DNA of 64,000 nt, taken from contig CAJJDO010000070.1 of the NCBI GenBank assembly GCA_905183005.1, forward strand, positions 253,828-317,827. Direction: 5' to 3'. Below, one piece after another: positions 11,475 through 23,380 of this stretch. A program made the translations under genes and the position numbers. Source of the DNA: Paramecium pentaurelia (lineage: Eukaryota > Ciliophora > Oligohymenophorea > Peniculida > Parameciidae). The stretch's first letter is position 1. Each line of letters begins with the position of its first letter. A model generated the notes under the pieces. It worked only from the letters and a program-made list of their open reading frames with translations, searched no databases and was not told where the DNA came from.

Positions 11475-14400
11475 ATGTTAAATGAGGCACTTTTAGATAT
11501 TTTATTCGCTTAATTTGAAGATGTCAATGAAATGAATTAAAGAGATAAGAGTAGTTTAGATTTAAATTTTGCAATGCGATATTTCAAAGACATTTTAGAC
11601 TGTGATGCATTAATTGCAGGATTTAGACCTTAAGGATAATTTGAGGAAACAAGTGATGATGAAGAAGAAGAAGAAGAAGCAAGTGAAGTAGAGTAAAAGA
11701 GAATTGGATAAAGGTAGAATCTTAAAATCAATGAACCTAATTTATAGAATATTACATTGCCTCCTGATATGGATTAAAATTAATATTTGAGAAACAATTC
11801 TTAATTAAGAACATTTTTACGTCAAATTGATTTAAGAAATAGTTTATCATCTGGATAAACTAATAATACTCGTTAATCATAAAATGTTAAGTATCCTGTA
11901 TATGCATTTTCTGATTTTTATTATGCTGCAAGTGAAGATGTTAAAATGATATATGATAAAGTAATAAATGACATTCTCTACAAATATAAGAAAAGTAAAT
12001 CCTTTGATAGTGATTACTATGATTCTTTGATGTAGAATTTTTAAGTTTTGACTGATTAATAAATAAGAGAACATTTATAATTAAATAAGGATTCAGAGAT
12101 TATCTTAGATTCTTTTAAAAAATAGAAATGTTTAAAGAGTTTAGAGAAAAGATTATCTCTCTATACAAAGTTATAAAATGAGAGTAAAGATAATTATACA
12201 ATCTTATGTTAAGAGGAAATAGTTGATAATCCTTATGGAATGATTCAAAGTTTTTAGAATCCTCTTTTAACAGCTAAATACTTTTAGGAATTAAATGAAT
12301 TAATCAATAAAAAACATAAGAAAATAAAATTAGAGGAAGGTATAAATTATAAAAAAGAAATTTAAGAGAGAATGAAAAATTATGTTTAAAATCCTACTAA
12401 TGATAATAATGTATATCCTGTAGAAGAGAACGGAGAATTTTAATAATAAATCTAAATAGATTAGGATCCAAAAAAAAATTAAATGGAATTAGAAATTTTG
12501 ATTAGATAAAAAGATAGTGAAAATTTGAAGAGGTTCTTTACAAATAAATTCAAATTATTTGAGAATGAATAATAAGAACTTTTAAATACAGAAATTCAAA
12601 ATTAAAAATAATAAAGGATTTTAAATAAAGAATCTTTTTTGTATTAATGTCCATAATAAGATATTAATGCATTAAAATGTTAAGCATAGATTGATGAACC
12701 AGGAATGGGATTAATGCAAAGAATTTAATAATAATTAGAAGATGAAAAGAAATTGAATGAATAATAAAATTAGTAAAATTAATAACCTGATGAAAGTTAT
12801 AAATAAGTGGAAATTGATAAGAAGGAATAAGAATTTTAAAAGGCTTTAGATAATTATTCTTTTTATAATAAAGAGATTGTTGAATTCTGCATGGGTCATA
12901 AGGATAATTTCTTATCTAAATCATTTTAAGCATATAATAGAGTAGAAATTGATCTATAAAATCGATAATTTTTTAGTGAGAAATTGGAAGTTTTATTGCA
13001 TTAAAAGAAGTTTCCTGAGAAAATAGGAACACAATAACAATTAGCTAATAGATTGGCTGCTCCATCTATAGTTTCAAGATAAAAAGATAATAGAAGTGCT
13101 GTATCTCATGTGAATTTATTGAGTGTTGAAGATTAATAAGAGTCTTATGATTTATCATAGTTTGAAGATGGAATTCAATAACAATAAGATTTTAATTAAT
13201 AATTTGGTAATGAAGATGGAGGAAATAAAGAATTATTAAATTTGATTGAATCTAAAATGAAAGCATTTTAAACAACACCATTCTATAATCATTCTTAAGT
13301 AGCAGAATCATTTCTTTTAAATGATTTTTCTTAAGTTTTAACAAAACATGCAAGATATCATAGAAATAATATTGTTGATAATTTATATGAAGAGAAAAGA
13401 GAATTTTTAGGATTAGAAAGAGAATAAGTCAAATATTTTGATCCATGGACTACAGAATTGGTTCCTTTAGTAAATATAAAGGAATAAAAGAAGGATAATA
13501 GAGAGATATTACTTGAAGAATCTACTGAGAAATAGAATAGTCATGAATATTATAAATAAGTAGAAAACTTATCATTATCAAAAGGTAATTTTATATTGAT
13601 GGAATATATTGAATAAAGACCATTATTATTAAATAATACTGGAATGTGTTCTAAAGTAACTAGGTATGTTTATCCTAGTAGAGCATTACTACAATTTAAT
13701 TAAAAAAGAATTAAAGATGAAGGTGACAACTATAATAACTTTTAAGAAAATAGTCTTTAAGGAACATATAAAAGTACTTATGGTTAAATGGGATAGATTT
13801 CAAATGAGGAAATGACTCTTTGGGAATTCAAAAATATGTTAGTTGAATAATTAGGTAATATTGGTTAAATTCGATTTCTTGATAAGAATGGAACTATTCC
13901 ACTTCAGGGATAACTTACAGATGAACGATTTATAGGTATAGCAGTTATAGAAAATGAACTTTATAGAGCACCTATTTTTAAATAGAAATTACCTATCACT
14001 GATTTCTTATTAGTTAGAACTAGAGTTGATAATTGTCATTATAAATATACACTTAGACCTATAGATTGTATTTACTTAGTTGGTTAAATTGAACCAAAAG
14101 TAGAAATATTCACTCCTCATTCAAGACCTTTGGGAACATTTTTAAAGAATTGTTTAAAAACTTATATTAAGAAACAATTTAAGATGGATTAGGAAGTCAA
14201 ATAAGATGAATTAGAATAAATATTCTAAAAATAAAGTCATACTAATATTAGATCTGCATTGAAAGAATGTAAAGGTATATAGGATTCCTCTAATCAAAAA
14301 ACTTGGAGATATCAAAAAGGTAGTAATGATGATATCTAAGTTCTTAAATATGACATAACTGCAAATTAAGTATGTTTATATGAATCTATGTTACATTCTT

Positions 14401-15310
14401 CTTATTTATTATAAGAATTTGGTTTGAGAGAACTTAAGAATAGTGATAAGATGAAGAAAACTCTTTAAGAATATTTATCAAGAAATCCTTAAGATTTTAA
14501 TAGTTGGGTTATTGCTAGAAGGATTGAAGATGAATTAAATATGACTGCATGGTCTTTATCTTAATCATTTCTACATTCAGCTAATTAAACAGGAAGAATG
14601 TTATTATATGGAATAGGAGATCCTACATCTGGACATGGAGGTTTGAATTATATTAAGAAACCACTTAAAGCTAGAGGTGAGAAAGGTTAGAATGCTATTT
14701 AAGAGAAGAAACCTTAAGTAATGGGTACTGAAAATGATTTACGTAAATTACATGTAGAAGACATTTAAAATATATCTCGAAAATTAGGATTGACGGTATA
14801 TATTAATTTATCATTATTAAGACTGAACCAAATTTAAAGAGATGGAGAATGATTAATAAGTTAACAGCATTTCTATAATAATCTTAGAATCCAGATGATA
14901 AGGAAAGTAGAGATGCTGTAATGTTTAGAAAGAATTTAGAATTATTAGATGAAAAATAGAGAAAGTAATTGAATGTCATTGAAAAGTATGCTAAAAATTA
15001 GAGATAGACAACTAAAAAATAAAAAGAATAGTATTAGAAAGAATTAGATAAATAATTAGCAAAATTGATTTAAAATCTTACTATCAAAGTATAGGGAAAA
15101 TATTTTGAAGATTTTGAAGAAGTAAAGAAGAAAAGAACAAAAAGAGATTTAGATAAGGATGATAAGAATAAGGATTTAGAATATAATGATGAAGATATTA
15201 AGCCATTTTTAATTGTAGATTAAGAGAATTATAAATTAAGAATAGAGGCTTTTTAAAAGAAAGAGAAGAAGATATGGTTAGAGAAAAAGAAGAAGAAGGG
15301 ATTATAATGA
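11475..15310 (+). CDS. TAF1: TAF1, TFIID subunit 1 (1,269 aa)
   Basis: Largest TFIID subunit, a nuclear scaffold for RNA polymerase II preinitiation. From ATG 11475 the N-terminus carries an acidic stretch (DDEEEEEEASEVEQ). The conserved TAF1 core (DUF3591) starts near residue 720 with NTGMCSKVTRYVYPSRALLQF. It continues with FKQKLPITDFLLVRTR, IYLVGQIEPKVEIF, GIGDPTSGHGGLNYIKKP and GTENDLRKLHVEDI, all aligning with human TAF1. One intron, 14796-14821 (26 nt), has an unusual ...TTAAG 3' end; removing it joins RKLGLT to RWRMINKL, matching the RWEVIDVVR region. Exon lengths (3321 + 489 nt) are exact multiples of three. The protein ends in a lysine-rich tail: no zinc knuckle and no bromodomains are seen, unlike animal TAF1. 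MAK16 begins 59 bp downstream on the same strand. Confidence 0.93.
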
Positions 15311-15369
15311 AGTTTATTCTACACATTTCATTGAAAATGCTTTATTTATTTAAATATTATTAATAAATT

Positions 15370-16364
15370 ATGTAAATTGACGAAGTTGTATGGTAGGTGA
15401 TAAATCGAGGACATTGTTCATTTAAGATTAAGTAAGAAATAAAAAATTAAGAATAGAACAATCTCATAGAATTTCTGTAGAAATGAGTATAATGTAACAG
15501 GTTTATGTTCTAAATAATCTTGTCCATTGGCAAATTCATAATATGCCACAATTAAAGAGGAAAAGGGTTTGTGTTATCTTTATGTAAAAACAGCAGAAAG
15601 AGCATAAAAACCAAAAGAATTATGGGAGAAGATACTATTATCAAAGAATTATGAATAAGTAAACATAGAAAAATATAAATTATAGGCATTAGCTTAAATA
15701 GATGAATAGTTAAAATATTGGAGTAATTTTATGATACACAAAAATAAACAAAGATTAACTAAGCTAAGACAGATGTTGATAAGAATAAGGAAGATGAGAT
15801 TGAAAGGATTGTAATAAAACAATTATTTATAATAGTAAGGAATTGATTCCAATTAAAAAGAAGGCAGAAAGAAGAGATAAGATAAGAGAATAAAAAGCAT
15901 TAGTAGCTGCTAATTTAGAGAATGCCATTGAATAGGAATTGATAGATAGATTAAAAAATGGAGTATATAATGAGATTATGAATTACAATACTAAAGCTTT
16001 TGAGAAAGTGGTTGGTTAAAATTAAATGGAAGATGAAGAAGAAGTATATTATAATAAATAATAATTTATAAAGAGAGAGTAATAGGAATTGGAAGAGGAA
16101 GAGGAAGATTACTCAGATGAGGAATTGATATTCGATCCAAATGATTTAGAAGAGGATGATGAAGAAGATTAAGATGATGAAGAAGATGATTAAAGATTAT
16201 TTTAGAAATAGACATTTAATTAATTAAGAAGAGAAAGTAAATATTAAATAAAAATAGTAGATGATGAAATAAAGGATATTAAAAAGAAGAAACCAAGAGT
16301 ATAATTATAATATGAAGAAGAAGAAGAAGTAGAAGATAGAAAGAAATAATAAATTGCATTTTGA
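15370..16364 (+). CDS. MAK16: MAK16, 60S ribosome biogenesis factor (314 aa)
   Basis: Nucleolar protein needed for 27S pre-rRNA processing and 60S subunit assembly. It starts MQIDEVVWQVINRGHCSFKI. The N-terminal Ribosomal_L28e-like region has the family's FCRNEYNVTGLC and CPLANSQYATI motifs, then CYLYVKTAERA, KLWEKILLSKNYE and HKNKQRLTKLRQMLIR. Next comes KKKAERRDKIREQKALVAA...IEQELIDRLKNGVY, followed by a long acidic tail ending KKPRVQLQYEEEEEVE, as in yeast Mak16. Introns at 15432-15456 and 15811-15835 (25 nt each, ending TAG) restore the conserved sequence exactly and leave 945 coding nt. Cysteines of the CxxC-type zinc site are present. Length matches the family (about 300 aa). Confidence 0.96.
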
Positions 16365-16502
16365 TTTGTTTATAATATAATTTATTATATAATTTATTAG
16401 TATAAATCTAATATCAAAATACTTTATCTAAAACATCTTTGAAAGATTGTACATTCTATTTAAATAGTGATGATTATCTTTTAATTAAAGTTTTCTTTGG
16501 AT

Positions 16503-19500
16503 TCACTTATCCTAAAAAATGATTGATTAAATACTTTGATTTTCAAGATTTGTAGATGGAGATCTTTAAATTGTTGTATCCTATTATGATGATTTACTAA
16601 TGGGTTCTAATAATATACAATGCTAATAGTATTGATATAAATTAGTTTCCTTGTAAATATTCAGATGACAATAATCTCGTTGTATTCTATGATCATCTAA
16701 GTCAATTGTCTATGGCAGTCTATTTTAAGATGTTCTTTAAATTGAAGGTACAATATTAATTGAGAGTTTCTTTTCACTTTCTGAGGAACTGGTTTATTCT
16801 GTGTATTCATCAAGATTTTTAGTTTTTTCAATCAGTTTAATTGTGTATGCTTCCCAAGTTTTAAGAGCAATTAAAACATTTAAATATTCTGAAAGTATAT
16901 TGAAGTTTTAATGTTTGGAAATTTATTCTTCTTAAAAATAATCTTAATCTAATTATGATTCTGATTTTATGTTATTTTCTTTCATCTTTCTTCTCATTGC
17001 TAAATCAAATTATTTCATTTAAGCTCTACCAATTAATGAACCTGATTTGAATATACTATCTTTAAAAACAAATCGAATTGTCTCATAAAGTAATTCATTA
17101 AAGTATACATAACCTTGTTTATTTGATCTGATTCTAAAATTAGATGCACTCTTGGCTGCATCCCATACATTATCTCCTTCAAGAGCACCTAATGGTTCAT
17201 GTAAATCTAATAAAAATCGAGCTATAAAACGAGTATGCATTTTAGTTCCTTTTGTATCATATGTATATTTGCACCATACATTACAAAAATGATCTACATT
17301 CTCTACAAATGTTTGGATAGCATTAGTAGAGGCATTAAAGAAATCTAAAATAATATAATATTTATTAATTACTTTCAAATTAATCCACTAAAGCTAATAC
17401 AAATAAATTCATAATGATAATATTTGAAAATAAATAATATGAAAGAAAAAATGGCAAGGCCCACTAAGATCCACATTAATTATTATCACTTTTACAAAAA
17501 TAGTTTTAAGGAGAACAATCAATAAGTAGAGCTCTCCAATCATCACCTGTAGTACATTTGAACATTAATAATGCAGAATTAATAAAGTTCTTAAAATTAG
17601 CATATTTATCATCAATTACAGATCCATTAGTAATATGTGAAAATAATTCCTTTCCTATTAGAGCATATGTAGTTTAAGCTATAACTTGAATGTATAAGAT
17701 TTTTAACAATAAAGGCATTGAAAACCAAAGTACTCTTAATAATCTTAATAGACCTTTGAATTCCTGAATAATCAATAGAATACGAATATCTCTCAAACAA
17801 AATAAAATTCTATAGAAAGTGAAGTAGTAGTCTGATTAATTAGCACCTAAGAAAGTAGTGAACCATCCCCAATAACTATCATATATAAAATCAGCAACAG
17901 CTATAAAAGAAAGAGACAATTCAATAACTCTCCAATTAGTAGCTTTAAATATTAAATTTAAATATACCAAAATATCTTGTTGGACCATAAGCCAATAATT
18001 TAATGATAGTATCTAGAGCAAAAACACCTGTTAATACTTAATAAGTTTTATTCAGATTTGCCATGTATTCATATTAAGCATCTGAATAAAATAGACATAA
18101 TACAATTGTGTTGACACATAACACAATTATAAAGAATTTATGATACAATAAACTAAATACAATCTTATAACATAATCTTCTAAGAGGAGTTTTAGGTGGA
18201 TTACTATAACCTGGACTTTATTATAATATTAATTCTGAGATTTTCAGAAATTATGATTGATCACTAGTTAAATATTTATTTTCTAGTTATTTTGTATATT
18301 TTTAGAACTCTGTGAATAAAACACCTGTAAGAAATCCCATAAAAAACATGGCTCCAATAAATATAAATAATATAAAGAATAAATAAGTAGCCCATTATGT
18401 ATTAAGAGGTGTTGGACCATATATAGAATCATTTGCATTAAAACATACTTACATGATTTCTCCCCATCCATCTAAAGATGCAGCTAAAAATAATGTTAAT
18501 AATCCATTTAAAATATTTTCAAAATTATATGGATGAATTCTCCAAGTCTTGTTTTATTAAGAACATTGATTTTTATTCACATAGAAATTCATTAAATTAT
18601 CACAATAACCCATTTTATTTTAATATAAATGCATTCCTATTACATCAAATATTAAAAAAACTAATAAAATAACTCCTATAATATTTAGAATCTACACTAA
18701 ACTTAAACTCATTGCATTTTTTATACCTTATATACTTTAAAACATATTAATCATCATTAAAGGACGTAAATAAACTAAATATATATAAATATATATACTT
18801 AAATAAAGTGAGAATTTCAAAAATGGAGATAGAGTCATAAATGACAAATAATAACTAATCAAATATAAGATATCTATGAATCTCCAAATATCTCTACAAA
18901 ATGCTCCTTAATCTAAAAGCATTCCTTAAGATATAATCTCTAAAATATAAGTAATAGTAATGATTAGATTAACAGCTAATAAATGATACTCATAAAATGT
19001 ATTTAAGTTATTAGTATGTAATGATGGTAAATTGTCATCAAATGATATTATAATCATTGTAGCTACAGATGAACAAATTGAACTATTCAATATAAATTTG
19101 AAAATGAAAGATTTAGTTGTTCTATAACAAAACTTTCTAAATTGATTATTAAAATGAAATATGAATAAAGAATATTCACATTCAATATCCTTATAATACT
19201 AAATTTCTAAAGATTTCTATTTACTGAATATATGTTTAACTGTTTCAGGTACTTATTAATAAATACTTTTCTTGCTATTTAGAGTCTATCGTTTTATAAA
19301 CTATTATTATTATATCTTAATATCATTAAGTATATCATCATTTTCATCTTTCTCATTTTTATTTGATGATAAAGTATCTAATTAAGTATCATTTTGATTA
19401 ATATTCTCTTATATTCCTAATTTTTATAATATCCTTTCTCTTTTCTCTTCATATTAATTCCCCTTCTCTAATTCTGATGAAAATGCATCTAATAATACTG

Positions 19501-22500
19501 CACTCACTAAACCATATATTAAATAATTCAATCCAAATACCATTGTAATATAAAATAGTAATCCTATCCATGTATCTGTATATTAAGTAGCTACTTTTAA
19601 CATTCCAACAGCATCATCATTTGTAATAATATTAAATACAGTCATCCAAGATTTTCCTATACTATTAAAAGAATGCAATTAAGCTAATCTTTAAGATTCA
19701 TCAAATTTATTCACAAAAAATTATAATCCCATTATAGCATACATAAAAATAACATAAAACATTAAAAATGTAATATTTATATATGATTTCATAGTTAATT
19801 AGGCAATTTTCATTATTCTTACAATAAATTTATTATATTTAATCACCCTATATAACATAAAAGCTTTTGATGCTCTTAATACTTTTATTTCACTACTATA
19901 TTATACCAACCAAAATGGTTAAGTTATTGAAATAAAGTATTATAATAAACATAAAACAATAACAAAAGAATCTAAGTTATTACTTGATTTTTTAGTGAAA
20001 TCTTTAATTCCATAACCAATTATCTTTAAAACTATTTCCCCCAATAATAGAAATGTCATAACTGAATTAATTGAATCAACCAAATCAGAACTTAAATAAC
20101 CATCTGAACAAAGAATAAAAAAATTAACCATTGTATACAAATCAAAAATAATTGATACCATCCTTTCCTCCAATAATTTATGTAATTTAAATTACATAAC
20201 AATCAAATATCCATAAAATCCTTATATCCAAATATTATAATCATGTTTATTTAATGATTTAAGTATAGATATTAATTTATTTTTTGTTACATTTTTCAAA
20301 ATATTTAGTATGGATATATTATGTCTTCTTATAAATCCTTATTCTAATTCTTTTTTCTATTAATAAAAACTAAATTTATTACTCTAATCTTAATATAATG
20401 TTCATAATTTTGATCCATCCAATCTAATTTTATAATTTGATTATCATCTGAATTATCATCATCATCATCTTCATCTAAATCATTAATCTTTCTATTAATT
20501 AAAATAGAACAAGCATCATGATTCCACTTTATACCATTTATTGTTATATATTATTACCCTTCCTGCCATTCTGGAAATTCCATAAAAGCATCTGAAGTTC
20601 CTCTATGCATTCTAGTTTGAGATCTCTAGAAAAATAACCTTTATTTTCTTAATTGATCATAATAAGATTTACGAGTATTTGTTGATCTGTTACTAGGAAT
20701 TTCATTTCTTGAATTATCAATATCTAATTCAGAACTAAAGATTCTTCTACTTGATTTTATTGGGAATTTCAATTTCAATCTAGATGTAATATTTTAATCT
20801 CTATTTTTTGTATTTATATCATATTTTATGCTATAGAGTCTTTGAATAGATGGATTACCATTATCAGAAGATTACAATTATTATTATGATATCTTCTCCC
20901 TTTGTTTATCATAAATGTCTAACATATAATATTATTTCAAATTTTATCTTTTAACCTTCTCATATTATTCTTTAAGCCTTTTCTCTTTTTACAATATTTC
21001 CTTAATTTCACTTATTACATCTCTTTTGGATGTTGAATAGTATGATGAATACTTTAAATCTAATTTCCATGCCAAAACATCATTATATTTTAAACTCATC
21101 AATATCCTTTTACCTTTTATATCTCCTTATACTGTTTATTCATATTTTGATTATTCAATATTAAAATTTCTTTGTGGTTACAAAATAGATTTCAAAGAAC
21201 ACTTATCAAAAATACTTTGTTCATTGCTATTACTTATACCCATATCTTCATTTTCTCTCATCTATAATAGTTTCTATTGTCTAGCTGATAAGATCAATCT
21301 TTATTATTTTTTCTTCTCTTTTACAGTTTTAGCCCTCCTCACCATTTTCTATAATTTATTCATTTAACCAAATCCATTTGTGAATTGAGATATTATTTTT
21401 GATTTCTGTAACAATTGACTTCCTTTAGGTGAAAATATTTAATTATGAATTGAATTATTCTAAGAAACATTTGATTGAGAAAGTGATTATTGAGAACCTC
21501 TCTTACGTATTTTTTATAATGTTTTAATTTAATTATACAAACCAATATTTTTTATAAATCTTAAATTTAATGGTTCTATATAAGATTATTTATTTGATAA
21601 TTCTTATTTATCTTCTTAATAATTAGATACAATTTATGAATAATATGTCTTCAAAACAGCAATAATTAAATTAAATGCAAAAAAACCTAAAAGAATATTT
21701 TAATTTCATACCTACTATAAAAATAACTAAAACAAAATATATCCATGTCATTGGACTTAATGTATACATAGTATAATACATAACATCAGTCCAATTGTCC
21801 ATTGTAATTGTACGTATAATTTGAGCAAAAGCAAAAAAGAAATTATCAAAATTAGTAGCACTATCAACATTATTCAAAGATTTAAAACAATTCATATTAT
21901 TAGGACAATTCACCCAACCACAAATATTTTAATTGAAATCCTAAATTCCTTCCTCAATATAGAAACATCTATTCAATAATAATTGACTGAATAAATGAAC
22001 ACCAACATTTGCAAAGAATATACAAAAAATCAATACAACCAATGATGCTTCCATCATATATTTTAATGATTCAGTTAAAGCTTTCAATGTCTTTTATAAT
22101 TATGAAGAAATCTTTGCTAATTAAATTAATATTCTCATAGCTCTTAAAGGAGAGAAATCAAATGATAAACTTCCATAAATGTATAATCCAAAGAGAATTA
22201 GCTATATAATATTTTTATATATTTTACATTAACTAGATCATAACAATTCCAAAATACTTTAATAAACTAAACTAATCCTAATCCAACTATTTTTATTCCA
22301 TGTTCTACAACATATATCCAAAAGAAGACTATTATAATTTGAATATTTATTACTTAATGACCAACCATCAAATAATTATTTATATTAAATGTATACATCA
22401 TCATAAAATTTTGTTATATATAATACCATATTTATTGACACTAATAAAAGCATTATAAAGTTTGATACTATGTTAGTTGTAATTTTATAACAAATCAATG

Positions 22501-23208
22501 ATATTGAATTAAAAAATGTTACAATTAATTTTCTCAACCATAGTAATATATAAGTATCTTTATAAAATTAATGGTTTAGCCATATTTCCTCCCATCCTTA
22601 TACATGTATTAATTATAAATTGTAATTATCATTGTGAGGATCAGATTCATACAATTTTGTAAATTCAGCTATAATATCTGGGATTTATAAATTCTTTTAA
22701 AATATTATCTCATCAGGACTTAATTTTTGATTTTATCTTACTAAAGGAGTTGGGGTTTACTCTTGAACATCTTCTTTCTCTTCATCAATCAACTCTTCAT
22801 CCATATATAATTGAAGAGTTTTATAAATCTGCCAATGCTTAGCTTTAAAGGTTTTCCTTCTATCAGGACTAAGTTCGTTCTGCATACCTCTAAACATAGC
22901 ATTTTTATCAATTTCTATCTCCTCATTAATATCCATTTCATAGCTCTCATCTGAAGCCAATTAAATTTAAATTATGTTATCATGTACATTTTCAAACTTG
23001 AAAGTACTCTTTTTTCTTACTCTAATTTATAAATGTTTAATAATAACTTTCTCTATTAAGCATTTGCTCTTGGACTTTTTTAATCATTTTTCCATAAATT
23101 TCTAGCACTTCTACTTTTTTGTAATTCACCTCTGCAGTTTCTCAAATTCTAAGTATTTAAATCACTAAAAACTAAATATTACAAAACAATGTACCCAAAT
23201 GGCAGCAT
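16503..23208 (-). CDS. four-domain voltage-gated Ca2+/cation channel alpha-1 subunit
   Basis: About 2,150 residues and four repeats of six TM segments, probably in the ciliary or plasma membrane. Pore loops in order: I TMDNWTDVMYY (about 21785-21810), II ITNDDAVGM (about 19601-19630), III SLDGWGEIM (about 18452-18480), IV CTTGDDWRALL (about 17532-17560). An S4-like segment with spaced basic residues (LRASKAFMLYRVIKYNKFIV) lies near 19830-19880. After S6 of domain IV a pre-IQ EF-hand-like region is seen (FCNVWCKYTYDTKGTKMHTRF..LLDLHEPLGAL), typical of Cav/Nav C-termini. The N-terminus from ATG 23206-23208 (MLPFG...) passes through a 26-nt intron into ASDESYEMDINEEIEID. An intron also precedes FLNASTNAIQTF at about 17353-17378. 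Other introns are not individually placed. Paramecium depolarisation is carried by Cav channels of this class. Confidence 0.88.
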
Positions 23209-23380
23209 AAGTGATATTAAATTAAAAATTATTAATATATATAATAATCAGTCTTTGCCTAATCGAGTTGGTGAAACACAATCAGTATTTTTAAGTTATA
23301 ATAGTCTTTTCATTACAAAATCGACTTACAACTATACTTTTTCAATAAATGTTATAACTTATTTTTTTTTTGTTAAATCT

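Noticed and set aside
22757..22960. Start of the channel gene at 22960
   Set aside because: That position is TTG, not ATG. The frame extends upstream through a 26-nt intron to an ATG at 23208.
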